Shown: in pieces, positions 52,602 through 61,330 of the stretch | Layout: every line of letters starts with the position of its first letter | Numbering within the stretch: position 1 is the stretch's first letter | DNA from: Candidatus Pseudomonas phytovorans | GTDB lineage: Bacteria > Pseudomonadota > Gammaproteobacteria > Pseudomonadales > Pseudomonadaceae | Length of the DNA stretch: 64,000 bases | NCBI GenBank assembly: GCA_029202525.1 | Contig: CP119325.1 | Span: forward strand, 4,748,001 to 4,812,000 | Direction of reading: 5' to 3' | Translations under genes and position numbers: made by a program | The notes under the pieces: model-generated | The model's input: the letters and a program-made list of their open reading frames with translations, nothing else | Databases searched by the model: none | Told to the model about the DNA's origin: nothing

Positions 52602-54122
52602 ATGGCGTCGATTTCACGTTCCGATGTTGACCAGCTCGATGCGCTCCCCGCCGATACGGCCGGGCCCGGCCAGCTGGCGTTGAGCCCGCGCCTGTACAGT
52701 GCCGACCTTGCACCGACCCGCGCGGCAAACCGCACCTGGGGGCGCTACAGCCTGTTCGCGCTGTGGACCAACGATGTGCATAACATCGCCAACTATTCCT
52801 TCGCCATCGGCCTGTTCGCCTTGGGCATGAGTGGCGCGCAGATCCTCGCCGCCTTCGCGCTGGGCGCGCTGGTGATCTACGGCCTGATGAACCTTTCCGG
52901 CTACATGGGCCAGAAGACCGGCCTGCCCTACCCCGTCATGTGCCGGATCAGCTTCGGCATCCATGGCGCACAGATTCCGGCACTGATCCGCGCGGTGATC
53001 GCCATCGCCTGGTTCGGCATCCAGACCTACCTCGCCTCGGTCGTGCTGCGCGTGCTGCTGACCGCCATCGCGCCAGATCTCAAGGCCTACGATCAGAACT
53101 CGATCCTCGGCCTGTCGACCCTGGGCTGGCTCACCTTCTTCGGTATCTGGTGCATACAGGTGGCGATCTTTGCCTATGGCATGGAGATGGTGCGCCGCTT
53201 CGAGTCCATCACCGGGCCGATCATCCTGGTCGCTTTCACCGGCCTGGCAGGCTGGATGTACTGGCGCAGTGGCCTGTCGATTGCCTGGTCCAGCGGCAAT
53301 GCGCCGACCGGCTCCACAATGTGGCTGAAGGTGCTGGGCGCCGCCGCGCTATGGGTCTCGCTGTATGGCACCATGATTCTCAACTTCTGCGACTTTACCC
53401 GTAACTGCCCGGACCGGCGCACCATCAGCGTAGGCAACTTCTGGGGCCTGCCGGTGAACATGCTGGGCTTCGCGCTGATTGCCGTGGTGCTGGCCGGTGC
53501 GCAGTTCAGCATCGACGGCAAGCTGGTGCAGGGCCCGACCGAGATCGTTGCCGCCATCCCGAACACCGCCGGCCTGGTGCTGGCCTGTCTGGCCTTCCTG
53601 ATCGTCACCGTGGCGGTGAATATCATGGCCAACTTCGTCGCCCCGGCCTACGTGCTCGCCAACCTGGCGCCGAACCTGCTGAACTTCCGCCGCGCCGGCC
53701 TGCTCAGCGCTGGCATCGCGGTGGTGATCCTGCCGTGGCATCTGTACAACAGCCCGTCAGTGATCGTGTACTTCCTCGGTGGCCTGGGCGCCCTGCTCGG
53801 CCCGCTGTACGGCATCATCGTCACCGACTACTACCTGGTACGCCGCAGCCGGGTGAACCTGCCGCAGCTGTACAGCGAAAGCCCGGAAGCCGCCTATCAC
53901 TACAGCGGCGGGGTCAACCTGCGCGCCGTGGCGGCGTTCATCCCGGCTGCACTGATCGCCATCGTGCTGGCGCTGGTGCCGGCGTTCGAGTCGCTGTCGC
54001 AGTTCTCCTGGTTCTTCGGCGCCGGCCTGGGCGCGCTGATCCACTACGCCATCGCCAACCGCAGCGCCAGCTACGCCGAGGTTTGCGGTGAAAGCATTGC
54101 GGTGGATAGCGCACATCATTGA
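52602..54122 (+). CDS. NCS1-family nucleobase/hydantoin/allantoin permease
   Basis: The 506-residue membrane protein has about twelve helices and NCS1 motifs: NRTWGRYSLFALWTNDVHNIANYSFAIGL, GIHGAQIPALIRAVIAIAWFGIQTY, and LNFCDFTRNCPDRRTISVGNFWGLP. It takes up a purine, pyrimidine, hydantoin or allantoin by cation symport; which one cannot be decided. No catabolic enzyme gene is adjacent. The ATG at 52602 follows CGGAG. Confidence 0.87.
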   Translation: MASISRSDVDQLDALPADTAGPGQLALSPRLYSADLAPTRAANRTWGRYSLFALWTNDVHNIANYSFAIGLFALGMSGAQILAAFALGALVIYGLMNLSGYMGQKTGLPYPVMCRISFGIHGAQIPALIRAVIAIAWFGIQTYLASVVLRVLLTAIAPDLKAYDQNSILGLSTLGWLTFFGIWCIQVAIFAYGMEMVRRFESITGPIILVAFTGLAGWMYWRSGLSIAWSSGNAPTGSTMWLKVLGAAALWVSLYGTMILNFCDFTRNCPDRRTISVGNFWGLPVNMLGFALIAVVLAGAQFSIDGKLVQGPTEIVAAIPNTAGLVLACLAFLIVTVAVNIMANFVAPAYVLANLAPNLLNFRRAGLLSAGIAVVILPWHLYNSPSVIVYFLGGLGALLGPLYGIIVTDYYLVRRSRVNLPQLYSESPEAAYHYSGGVNLRAVAAFIPAALIAIVLALVPAFESLSQFSWFFGAGLGALIHYAIANRSASYAEVCGESIAVDSAHH

Positions 54123-54175
54123 CCGCCTCTGGGCGTTAGCTGGCCTGGCAGACTTGCAAACGGTGCGTACGAACG

Positions 54176-56584
54176 TCAGAAGTTGTATCTGATGCCCGTC
54201 ATGATGTTGCGTGGCGCACCGTACATGCCGTGGTCGCCGGCATAGCTGAGGTATTCGCGGTCGAATACGTTGTTCAGGTTCACTGACGCACTCAAGTGTT
54301 GGTTGAAGTCGTAGCGAGCCAATAGGTTGGTGACGGCGTAACTGCCCTGGGTAAAGGTGTGCAGGTCGGCACCGGTTTTACTCTGCCAGTTCACGCCGCC
54401 GCCAAGGGTGACCTTGTCCAGAATCCCCGATAGGCGATAGCTGGTGAAGGTCTTCAGGCTGTGACGGGGTAGCGAGGTCACGATGCGTTGATCGTCAGCG
54501 TCGGTGCTGACGGCATAGGCATAACCGGCGGATGCCTGCCAGCCTTCGGCCAGTTCGCCGTCCAGGGTGAACTCGGCGCCTTTGGTGGTGGTGCCCTGTT
54601 CGGATTTATAGGTGTTGCCACCGGGCGTGTCGATCCAGATTGCCAGGTTGTCCTGCTCGATCTTGAACAAGGCGACGCTGGAGTTCAGCCTGCCATCGAA
54701 GTGGCTGCCTTTCACACCCACTTCGTAACCGGTGCCCTCCATCGGGTCCAGCGGCTTGTTGTTGATGTCACGAACCCAGGACGATTGCGGGTTGAAGATT
54801 TTCGTATAGCTGGCATACAACGACCACGTGTCGTTGACGTCGTACACCACGCCGGCATACGGAATGTAGACACCGGTTTCCGATTCCTTGGTCTTGGTTT
54901 GCGCGCCGTCGTAGGGCTTGTCTTCGATGTCACGGTGCCAGTCGATCAGGCGGCTACCCAGCAAGATACTCAGGTTATCGGTGGCGTGCAGGCGCGTGGC
55001 GAGGTAGGCGGCGTATTGGGTTTCGTCGGTGGTGGATTTGCCGGTGACGTTGAACTCCGGCTTGACCGAATCACCATTCCAGTTCAGCAGGTTGTCGATC
55101 GCGCCGGCCGGGGAACCGGAGTAGTCGTATTTCCAGCCGCCGTAGCTCGGCACATTCTCGTAGTAGTTGGACAAGGTCACGCCGGCGATCAACTCGTGCT
55201 CGCGCCCAAGCAGGCCAAATGGGCCGGTCAGGTAGGCGTCGATATTGTTCTGGCGCGGGGTGCCAGAGAAACGCACCGGCAACTGGGTGGTTCCGCTGCC
55301 ATCCGGGTTCAGGCCGCCGTTGACGTAGTTGAAGACTTCGTCAAAGGTGTTTTCGGAGTGGGTCAGTTCCACCTTGCCGCTCCAGCCATTGGCAAACTGC
55401 TGTTCGATCGAGGTGAAAAAGCTGGTCTGTTCATGGTCGTTGTACGACCAGGTTTGCGCCGAGTTAAGCGAGCGCTTGAGCTGGGTGCGTGAACCGTCGG
55501 TGAAACGTGTCGGCAGGCCGGAACGCATCGGCGAATCGACATCTGTGCGCTGATAACTGAAGCCCATGGTCAGCAGGGTATCTTCGCTCAGGTCAAATTC
55601 AGTGATGCCGTAGATGAGTTGCGAGTCCTGCTTGTAGCGGTCTATCCAGGACCGCTCGGTCTTGAAGTCAGCGACCAGGCGACCGCGTACATTGCCGGTT
55701 TCGGTCAAAGGGCCAGACACATCAAAACCGGTGCCATAGCGGTCCCAATTGCCAGCTTCTGCGGTGACGCTGGCCTGAGCCTCAGCAGTTGGACGCTTGC
55801 GGATCAGGTTGATGGTCGCCGAAGGGCTGCCCAGGCCGCTGATCAGGCCGGTGGCACCGCGTACCACTTCCACGCGGTCGTACATGGCCATGCTCTGGGT
55901 GTAGTTGTCCATGCGTTTGACGGTGGGTACGCCGTCGATTTCGAAGTTCTGAACCTCGAAGCCGCGAGAGAAATAGCCGTCGGACTCGGCACCCTGGCCG
56001 TCGCGCAACACAATAATGCCCGGCGTGGCATCGAGGGTGTCGCTGAGGTTGGTCAGGCGCTGGTCATCCAGTCGCTGGCGGGTCATCACCGTCAACGACT
56101 GCGGGGTTTCCTTGGGCGTCAGGTTCAGACGGGTCGAACTGCTGGACGAGTAGGTGGTGTAGAGCCCGGTGCCTTCAGTCGTCGACCCGGGGGCTTTGCC
56201 CGAAATGGAAATGCTCTGGAGCTCCACGCCGGTGGAAGCCGGCGCCCCCTGCAGGATGTATTGCCCATCGGGCTGGCGCACCGCAATGAGTTGGCGGCCT
56301 GCAAGCAACGCCTCCAGAGCGCCTTCGACCGTGTAGTCACCACTCAGGCCCGGGCTGGTTTGCCCGGCAACCAGGTCATTGGGAAACGTCAACAGCAAAT
56401 GGGCTTGCTGGCCCAGTTGATTGAGCGCAACACCCAGCGGCGCCGGGGCAATCTCGTAGTGCTGCAAGCGGCTGTCGGTGGCTGCCCACACAGGCGATGC
56501 GGTGGCGGCCATTACCACACAGGCGCCGCCAAGGGCGGAGGCTAACGAGCTTGCGTAGGGCGGCAAATTGCTCAAACGATGCAT
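54176..56584 (-). CDS. TonB-dependent siderophore receptor with STN signalling domain
   Basis: The 802-residue receptor has a signal peptide (1-34), an STN domain at about 40-110 (YTVEGALEALLAGRQLIAV), plug motifs TPKETPQSLTVMTRQRLDD and VEVVRGATGLISGLGSPSATINLIRKRP, and a barrel ending in IRYNF. It is of the FpvA/FoxA/FiuA type and takes part in cell-surface signalling with the FecR/FecI genes just upstream. The cognate siderophore is unknown. Confidence 0.9.
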   Translation of the reverse strand: MHRLSNLPPYASSLASALGGACVVMAATASPVWAATDSRLQHYEIAPAPLGVALNQLGQQAHLLLTFPNDLVAGQTSPGLSGDYTVEGALEALLAGRQLIAVRQPDGQYILQGAPASTGVELQSISISGKAPGSTTEGTGLYTTYSSSSSTRLNLTPKETPQSLTVMTRQRLDDQRLTNLSDTLDATPGIIVLRDGQGAESDGYFSRGFEVQNFEIDGVPTVKRMDNYTQSMAMYDRVEVVRGATGLISGLGSPSATINLIRKRPTAEAQASVTAEAGNWDRYGTGFDVSGPLTETGNVRGRLVADFKTERSWIDRYKQDSQLIYGITEFDLSEDTLLTMGFSYQRTDVDSPMRSGLPTRFTDGSRTQLKRSLNSAQTWSYNDHEQTSFFTSIEQQFANGWSGKVELTHSENTFDEVFNYVNGGLNPDGSGTTQLPVRFSGTPRQNNIDAYLTGPFGLLGREHELIAGVTLSNYYENVPSYGGWKYDYSGSPAGAIDNLLNWNGDSVKPEFNVTGKSTTDETQYAAYLATRLHATDNLSILLGSRLIDWHRDIEDKPYDGAQTKTKESETGVYIPYAGVVYDVNDTWSLYASYTKIFNPQSSWVRDINNKPLDPMEGTGYEVGVKGSHFDGRLNSSVALFKIEQDNLAIWIDTPGGNTYKSEQGTTTKGAEFTLDGELAEGWQASAGYAYAVSTDADDQRIVTSLPRHSLKTFTSYRLSGILDKVTLGGGVNWQSKTGADLHTFTQGSYAVTNLLARYDFNQHLSASVNLNNVFDREYLSYAGDHGMYGAPRNIMTGIRYNF

Positions 56585-56665
56585 GTGATGTTTCCCGATG
56601 ATTTTGGTTTATGGCCTATGAGTCTCACCAGAAATCAAAACGGCTCATCAAGGACGAAAAATGTG

Positions 56666-57664
56666 TCAGACGGTAGCCGCCAAGGGCCTCAAGTTGACCC
56701 ACAGGCGAGTGAAGCGCTGCACATCCAGTTTCAGCGTCTGGGCGACGGCATCGATGATCCGATCGCTGTCTGCCAACGGGTAGGTGCCCCATACCTGCAG
56801 GTTGGCCAAGGCACTGTCGCAACCAAGATGCCCATGACGATAGCGCCCAAGTTCATTGAGAAACGCCTGGAGCGGTTGGCCGTTGGCGACGATCATGCCT
56901 TCAGCCCAGGCCGGTGTACCCGCTTGCAACGCACCTTGATCGAGCACCCCGATCGGCCCGAAGCGTGCCTGTTGTCCGGCTTGCAGGGACGCCCACGTGC
57001 TGGCTTGCATCGGGATTACCTGAAGCGAGCCACGATAGACCGCCAACTGCGTTGAACCATTGTCAAACTGCCGTACCGTGAAACGTGCCGAAGACGCCTG
57101 AGCCCGAACCTGGGCGGTTTCAACAAACAGCGTCTGGTTCAACACCGTGTCGACCAGCACCTCGCCGCTTAACAAGCGAAGGTGCCAGCCATGATCTGCC
57201 TGGCGAGCCTTCAACGCGCTGCGGGTATTGAGTTCAACCGACACGCCGGAGGCCAGCGCGACACGTCGCTGCTCACCAACGCCAGTGGCGTAATCGGCGC
57301 TGATACGTGACACCATTTCGCTGTCGCGGGCCATCCAGGTAGCTGCGCTTGCGCTCAGCAGCAAGGCCAGGCCCTTGATTGCCCGTCGCCTGCTCAACCC
57401 TTCCCGGGAAGTGACCAACAGGGCCTGCCGGGCAAGGTTTGGGTCGCCTTGGGTGCGCAATGAGTTGAGCTGTTCCCCCAGCGCCAAGGCTCTTTCCCAG
57501 GCAGCCTCATGCAAGGGGTGCTCATTACGCCATGCCATGAAGGCGGCCTGTGCCGGTGAGTCGAAACTGGCTTCCTGCATATCGAGCCACCACTCCATGG
57601 CCTGTTCACACATTTTTGGTGACAGCGAGGGTTCTCGGGGCAAGGCGTTTGTGCTGATCGTCAT
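56666..57664 (-). CDS. FecR-type anti-sigma factor without Gly-Thr motif
   Basis: The 332-residue protein has a cytoplasmic N-terminal DUF4880 part (AMEWWLDMQEASFDSPAQAAFMAW), one membrane helix near 98-112, and a periplasmic FecR domain. At the place of the self-cleaving Gly-Thr (ALGTxFTVR in FecR) it reads SSARFTVR, with Ser192-Ala193. The start ATG overlaps the sigma stop by four bases. It should hold the sigma factor inactive until the receptor signals. Confidence 0.88.
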   Translation of the reverse strand: MTISTNALPREPSLSPKMCEQAMEWWLDMQEASFDSPAQAAFMAWRNEHPLHEAAWERALALGEQLNSLRTQGDPNLARQALLVTSREGLSRRRAIKGLALLLSASAATWMARDSEMVSRISADYATGVGEQRRVALASGVSVELNTRSALKARQADHGWHLRLLSGEVLVDTVLNQTLFVETAQVRAQASSARFTVRQFDNGSTQLAVYRGSLQVIPMQASTWASLQAGQQARFGPIGVLDQGALQAGTPAWAEGMIVANGQPLQAFLNELGRYRHGHLGCDSALANLQVWGTYPLADSDRIIDAVAQTLKLDVQRFTRLWVNLRPLAATV

Positions 57665-58167
57665 TGCAGCGCTTCCGTCACCAGCATGCATTGCGCACCC
57701 GCCTTGATGATGTGGCGCTTTACGGTGGCGATCGAAATGCCCAGCCGCTCGGCAATTTCCCCGTGGCTGAGCCCATCCAGCTGTGACCAGAGGAAGGCTT
57801 TTTTGACGGCAATGTCCAGTTTGCAGAGTGCCTCGTCGAGCCGAACCAATGTCTCGAAAATAATCAGTTGGGTCGCCACGTCTGGCAGCACGCTTTCGTT
57901 TTCCATCTGCAGCGCATCGAGATAGGCTTTTTCCAGGCGCACCCGGCGATAGTGGTTGGACAAGACGCTGCGCGCCACCTTCGCCAGAAACGGCCGTGGC
58001 TGGCGGACTTCGAGCGGCTCGTTGCTGGCCAATAGCCGCATGAAGGTATCTTGCATCAAGTCAGCGGCGCGGTGCGGGCAACTCAATTGCCGATACAGCC
58101 AGCTACGCAACCAACGGTGTTGCTGTTCGTAGAGAGCGACCAGCTGAGCGGTGTCGACGGATGCCAT
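57661..58167 (-). CDS. FecI-type ECF sigma factor
   Basis: The 168-residue sigma factor has region 2 with PHRAADLMQDTFMRLLAS and FLAKVARSVLSNHYRR, and region 4 DGLSHGEIAERLGISIATVKRHIIKA. It is coupled to the anti-sigma gene and should drive the receptor gene. A Fur-like box lies 25 bases before its start, and a CAGT tetranucleotide repeat lies farther upstream. Confidence 0.9.
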   Translation of the reverse strand: MASVDTAQLVALYEQQHRWLRSWLYRQLSCPHRAADLMQDTFMRLLASNEPLEVRQPRPFLAKVARSVLSNHYRRVRLEKAYLDALQMENESVLPDVATQLIIFETLVRLDEALCKLDIAVKKAFLWSQLDGLSHGEIAERLGISIATVKRHIIKAGAQCMLVTEALQ

Positions 58168-58191
58168 GGGTAGTCATACAAGTCGTGCAAA

Positions 58192-58206
58192 TGAGACTTA
58201 GTATCA
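58192..58206 (-). promoter_or_regulatory. Fur-box-like site of the FecI-type gene
   Basis: The 15-base dyad TGATACTAAGTCTCA (minus strand) matches the Fur consensus at 11 of 14 positions, directly before the sigma gene, as is normal for FecI-type loci. Confidence 0.55.
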
Positions 58207-58233
58207 TATGCGCCTGACTGAGACTCGACAAGC

Positions 58234-58268
58234 CAGTCAGTCAGTCAGTCAGTCAGTCAGTCAGTCAG
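58234..58268. repeat. CAGT tetranucleotide tandem repeat (8.75 copies)
   Basis: Eight full CAGT units plus CAG run without interruption, 67 bases upstream of the FecI-type start codon and 22 bases past the RskA stop. Such a pure repeat is a candidate slipped-strand site. Confidence 0.95.
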
Positions 58269-58290
58269 ATAGGCAGCCATTGGGGCCGCC

Positions 58291-58998
58291 TCATATCACT
58301 TTCACTGCACGGCCGATGAACTTCACCGGGCCCGTTGGAGCACCAGTGGTAGAGCCTCCCGCTTTCTCAAGGGTCAGTTCAAACAATTGGTTCGGCTCAA
58401 GCGCAGGCAAGCGCCTCAGCGGCACGCGGTATTGTTCGCCCGGTTTGACCAACCCCAGCGAAACAGGTGCGCGCCACTGGTCGCCCTTGGTCCAGAACTG
58501 CAAGGTCATGCCTTCGGGAACATCGTCCACGCCAAGCGGGATCAGTTCGATCATGCTCGCATCGTTGGCTTGCACTACCCACCCTGGGGCCTGGCCCGAC
58601 GGTGCTACGAGCACCACCATGTACGTGGTCACAGGCGGCGCCTTGGTCAACAGCGCGAAGGCCAACAGCAAGCTCGCCGCAAGCCCCGCAGCGCTCAGCC
58701 CCTGCCACAGGCCAAGTCGCTGCCAACCGGCAGGACGTTGGCGCCTGGCCGGGTTGGCCTCTTCAAGGCTGCGCTCAATTCGGCCCCATAAGCGGCGGGT
58801 CGGGGTGACGGGCTCAACCCGGGTGGTCAGTTCGAGCAGGCGAGCCTCCCATGCGTCAACTGCGGCACGTAAAGCCGGCTCTGTTGCCAACCGGCCCTGC
58901 ATGGCCGCACGCTGCTCGCCACTCAAGGTGCCCAGCACATACTCAGCCGCCAGGTCGTCCAGGTGCTCGGCGCTGGCATCACCAGGGGTTTGCTTCAT
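58291..58998 (-). CDS. RskA-type anti-sigma factor
   Basis: The 235-residue protein has a cytoplasmic zinc-less anti-sigma N-terminus (EHLDDLAAEYVLGTLSGEQRAAMQGRL), one membrane helix (LSAAGLAASLLLAFALLT), and a periplasmic RskA domain (VVLVAPSGQAPGWVVQANDAS, GMTLQFWTKG, ELTLEKAGGSTTGAPTGPVKFIG). Its ATG overlaps the sigma stop by four bases. It should bind and silence the sigma factor encoded next to it. Confidence 0.9.
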   Translation of the reverse strand: MKQTPGDASAEHLDDLAAEYVLGTLSGEQRAAMQGRLATEPALRAAVDAWEARLLELTTRVEPVTPTRRLWGRIERSLEEANPARRQRPAGWQRLGLWQGLSAAGLAASLLLAFALLTKAPPVTTYMVVLVAPSGQAPGWVVQANDASMIELIPLGVDDVPEGMTLQFWTKGDQWRAPVSLGLVKPGEQYRVPLRRLPALEPNQLFELTLEKAGGSTTGAPTGPVKFIGRAVKVI

Positions 58999-59543
58999 GT
59001 CATGCACTCCCGCAGGGCCTTCAGGCTTCGCTTGATCCATGCCTTCACGGTGCCCAACGGCGCACCCAGCAGGGTTGCGATTTCGGCATTGCTGCAACCG
59101 TCCACATACGCATGCAGGATGCAGCGCCGGGGAGCGGGTTGCAGTTGCTCAAGGCAGCGATAGATTTTCGCCGAGCCCGACCACAGCTGCAGGTCGTCCA
59201 ACTCCGGAGCGAGTGTTACAGCCGCGATCATGCCAGGCTCATCCAGCTCGGCTTCCCAGCGGCTGTCACGCACAAAGTTCAGCGCCAGGTGACGGGTGAT
59301 GCTGTAGACCCAGCCCCGGCCAGAACCGCGCGATGGGTCAAAGCTGGCGGCACGTGTCCAGATACGGACAAAGGCATCGTGAACGATATCTTCTGCGCTC
59401 GCCTGGTCGCGCGCGATGCGCCGGGCGACGCCCAGCAAACGTGCCCCCTCATGTTCATAGAGCGCCTGCAAGGCGTGGCGGTCCCCTTGAGCACACGCTG
59501 CAAGACAGCCCTCGAAATCAAATGGAACAACAGGCGAATTCAA
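58995..59543 (-). CDS. SigK-type ECF sigma factor
   Basis: The 182-residue sigma factor has region 2 RIARDQASAEDIVHDAFVRIWTRAASFDP and RGWVYSITRHLALNFVRD, and region 4 CSNAEIATLLGAPLGTVKAWIKRSLKAL. It pairs with the RskA gene. The apparent start is TTG, with AAGGAA slightly far upstream. Relatives regulate envelope or oxidative responses, not iron. Confidence 0.87.
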   Translation of the reverse strand: MNSPVVPFDFEGCLAACAQGDRHALQALYEHEGARLLGVARRIARDQASAEDIVHDAFVRIWTRAASFDPSRGSGRGWVYSITRHLALNFVRDSRWEAELDEPGMIAAVTLAPELDDLQLWSGSAKIYRCLEQLQPAPRRCILHAYVDGCSNAEIATLLGAPLGTVKAWIKRSLKALRECMT

Positions 59544-59652
59544 AATGGTGTCGTTCCTTGGTCATGAAACCTGGACGATGCCCTGCCTTAATGGCCTGGG
59601 GCACGTCCAGCAGCGTAGATGATCAATCGCTGGTGTGCAGCTCAGGCCCTCG

Positions 59653-60180
59653 TCACTTGGCTGACCAGAACACGTAATCCGCCTGGTACTTGACTTGCTG
59701 CTGCGCGCCTTTGCTCTGTGCCGTGCAATCCATGGAAGGCGCTACCCCACCGCGGGTAGCCAGGCGCTGGATGTAGCTGACCCCTTGCATTGCGCCCTTG
59801 CCCTCGGCAGGGTTGGCCTTGACCAGTTGATACGGGATATCGCCTTTGGCCGCTGGGGCTACGGCAAGCTGAGTGCCGGTCACTTTTGAACCGTCCTTGG
59901 CCTGCCAAGTGGCCGGAGGACCAAAATAGTCACCCACAGGCTTGCCGCTGCGATCGTTGAGCACTGCCTTGGGGCCGACGAAAAACCATTCCATCTGGCC
60001 TGGCGCGTTGGCCTTGTCGCGGCATTCGTAAGTGATCTCACCGACACCGACGGTTTCCAGCAGGATGGCGTGGCCATCGGGAACCTTGACTGCCTCCGGA
60101 ACGCCCGACTGGGCATGGGCGGCAGCAGACGCGAGTACAAGGCAGGTGGCGAGCAGGGAGAAAGCGGGCTTGATGATCAT
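59653..60180 (-). CDS. DUF3455 secreted protein
   Basis: The 175-residue protein has a signal peptide (FSLLATCLVLASAAAHAQS) and the DUF3455 pattern: VPDGHAILLETVGVGEITYECR, WFFVGPKAVL, GDYFGPPATWQAKDGSKVTG, and a C-terminal TAQSKGAQQQVKYQADYVFW. AGGAG before ATG 60180 sets the start. It precedes the SigK/RskA pair on the same strand and may be its target or sensor. Its biochemical role is unknown. Confidence 0.85.
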   Translation of the reverse strand: MIIKPAFSLLATCLVLASAAAHAQSGVPEAVKVPDGHAILLETVGVGEITYECRDKANAPGQMEWFFVGPKAVLNDRSGKPVGDYFGPPATWQAKDGSKVTGTQLAVAPAAKGDIPYQLVKANPAEGKGAMQGVSYIQRLATRGGVAPSMDCTAQSKGAQQQVKYQADYVFWSAK

Positions 60181-60205
60181 GGGGCGAACTCCTTGAGGGT
60201 CATGG

Positions 60206-60230
60206 GTCAGGCAATTTTCGACTGCCTGAC
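60206..60230. promoter_or_regulatory. Hairpin/dyad upstream of the DUF3455 gene
   Basis: GTCAGGCA and TGCCTGAC are perfect arms with a nine-base spacer, 26-50 bases before the start codon. It could be an operator or a 5' leader hairpin. Confidence 0.5.
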
Positions 60231-60327
60231 AAGGACTACCCGCCAAGTGCCCTTCTGGATGCAGCGACCCAAACAATTTTTTCGCCTGGGGTGTACGCTG
60301 GCGTTTTCCACCTGCACGGAAGCACCA

Positions 60328-60729
60328 GTGAAAGAGGCATACCAAGGAAGCTGCTTGTGCGCAGCGGTCAGTTACTTGCTACTAACCCCGCCAAAAGCGG
60401 TGAGCCACTGCCATTGCAGCCAATGCCGCAAAGGCCACGGCGCAGCATTCGCCTCATACGGCAGTGTTCCGCGCAGCATGCTGCGCATCCTTCGCGGCGC
60501 CACCAGTATCAAGACCTATGCTTCCTCGCAGACGGTGGTGCGGCAGTTCTGCGTGGAGTGCGGCTCGACCTTGTTCTGGTCACGCTCACAAGGTGAGTTT
60601 GCCGACTGGATATCGATAGCGCTGGGCACACTGGATACGCCATTCCTGCCCAAGAAACAGACACACCTTCACGTCGATTCTGCCGCCCCGTGGTACGCGG
60701 CCTGCAGCGCTGTTCCTCTGGCCGACTGA
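60328..60729 (+). CDS. GFA-family (CENP-V/Gfa) zinc protein
   Basis: The 133-residue protein has the GFA cysteine pattern: Cys9 and Cys11 (GSCLC), Cys28, Cys30 and Cys33 (CHCSQC), Cys75 and Cys78 (CVEC). The family includes glutathione-dependent formaldehyde-activating enzyme, but many members have no tested role. The start is GTG 60328, which places the first Cys pair as in the family; the frame is open upstream without support. Confidence 0.8.
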   Translation: MKEAYQGSCLCAAVSYLLLTPPKAVSHCHCSQCRKGHGAAFASYGSVPRSMLRILRGATSIKTYASSQTVVRQFCVECGSTLFWSRSQGEFADWISIALGTLDTPFLPKKQTHLHVDSAAPWYAACSAVPLAD

Positions 60730-60802
60730 CATTGCAAAGCACCCTGATATCCCTATAATTGCGATCAATTCTTATCCGCACTTTATAATCAGGAAGATCC
60801 AG

Positions 60803-61330
60803 GTGCCCTACCCGCAGCCGCCCGCATCCTCCCAGCATGATGAAATGCACGCCCTGTACCGCGACCACAGTCAATGGCTGCAAGGCTGGATTCGCAGGCG
60901 CCTGGGTGATGCAGACCGGGCGGCCGATATCACTCAAGACACCTTTGTGCGCCTGATCAGCAGCGCGCTACGCCAGCCATTGGCAGAGCCACGCAGCTTT
61001 CTGGCCACCGTGGCACGCCGGGTGATGATCGACCAACTGCGCCGACACAACCTTGAGCAGGCTTACCTGGCGTTCCTCGCCAACCAGCCGGTGCTTGAGG
61101 AGTGCTCCCCCGAGCAACGCCTGCTGATGCTGGAAACCCTGATGCAATTGAACGCCATGCTCGACGGACTTGGCCAGAAAGTGCGCGATACCTTCCTGTA
61201 CGTGCAACTTGATGGCCTGACCTACCCCGAGGTCGCACAACGCCTCGGTGTGTCGGTCAGTTCGGTGACGAAGTACATGGCCAAGGCCACCGAACGCTGC
61301 CTGCTGTTCGCTTTCGACGCGCAGCTATGA
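60803..61330 (+). CDS. FecI-type ECF sigma factor
   Basis: The 175-residue protein has region 2 LGDADRAADITQDTFVRLISS and FLATVARRVMIDQLRR, and region 4 DGLTYPEVAQRLGVSVSSVTKYMAKATERC, close to FecI. The start is GTG, preceded by AGGAAGATCCAG. It overlaps the anti-sigma gene by four bases and heads a FecIRA-type locus. No convincing Fur site was found just upstream. Confidence 0.9.
   Translation: MPYPQPPASSQHDEMHALYRDHSQWLQGWIRRRLGDADRAADITQDTFVRLISSALRQPLAEPRSFLATVARRVMIDQLRRHNLEQAYLAFLANQPVLEECSPEQRLLMLETLMQLNAMLDGLGQKVRDTFLYVQLDGLTYPEVAQRLGVSVSSVTKYMAKATERCLLFAFDAQL

Noticed and set aside
58234..58268. CRISPR-like repeat
   Set aside because: The unit is four bases with no spacers; it is a simple sequence repeat.
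60740..60800. A Fur box before the FecI-type gene at 60803
   Set aside because: The best dyad matched only about 8 of 14 positions in an AT-rich stretch, no better than chance.
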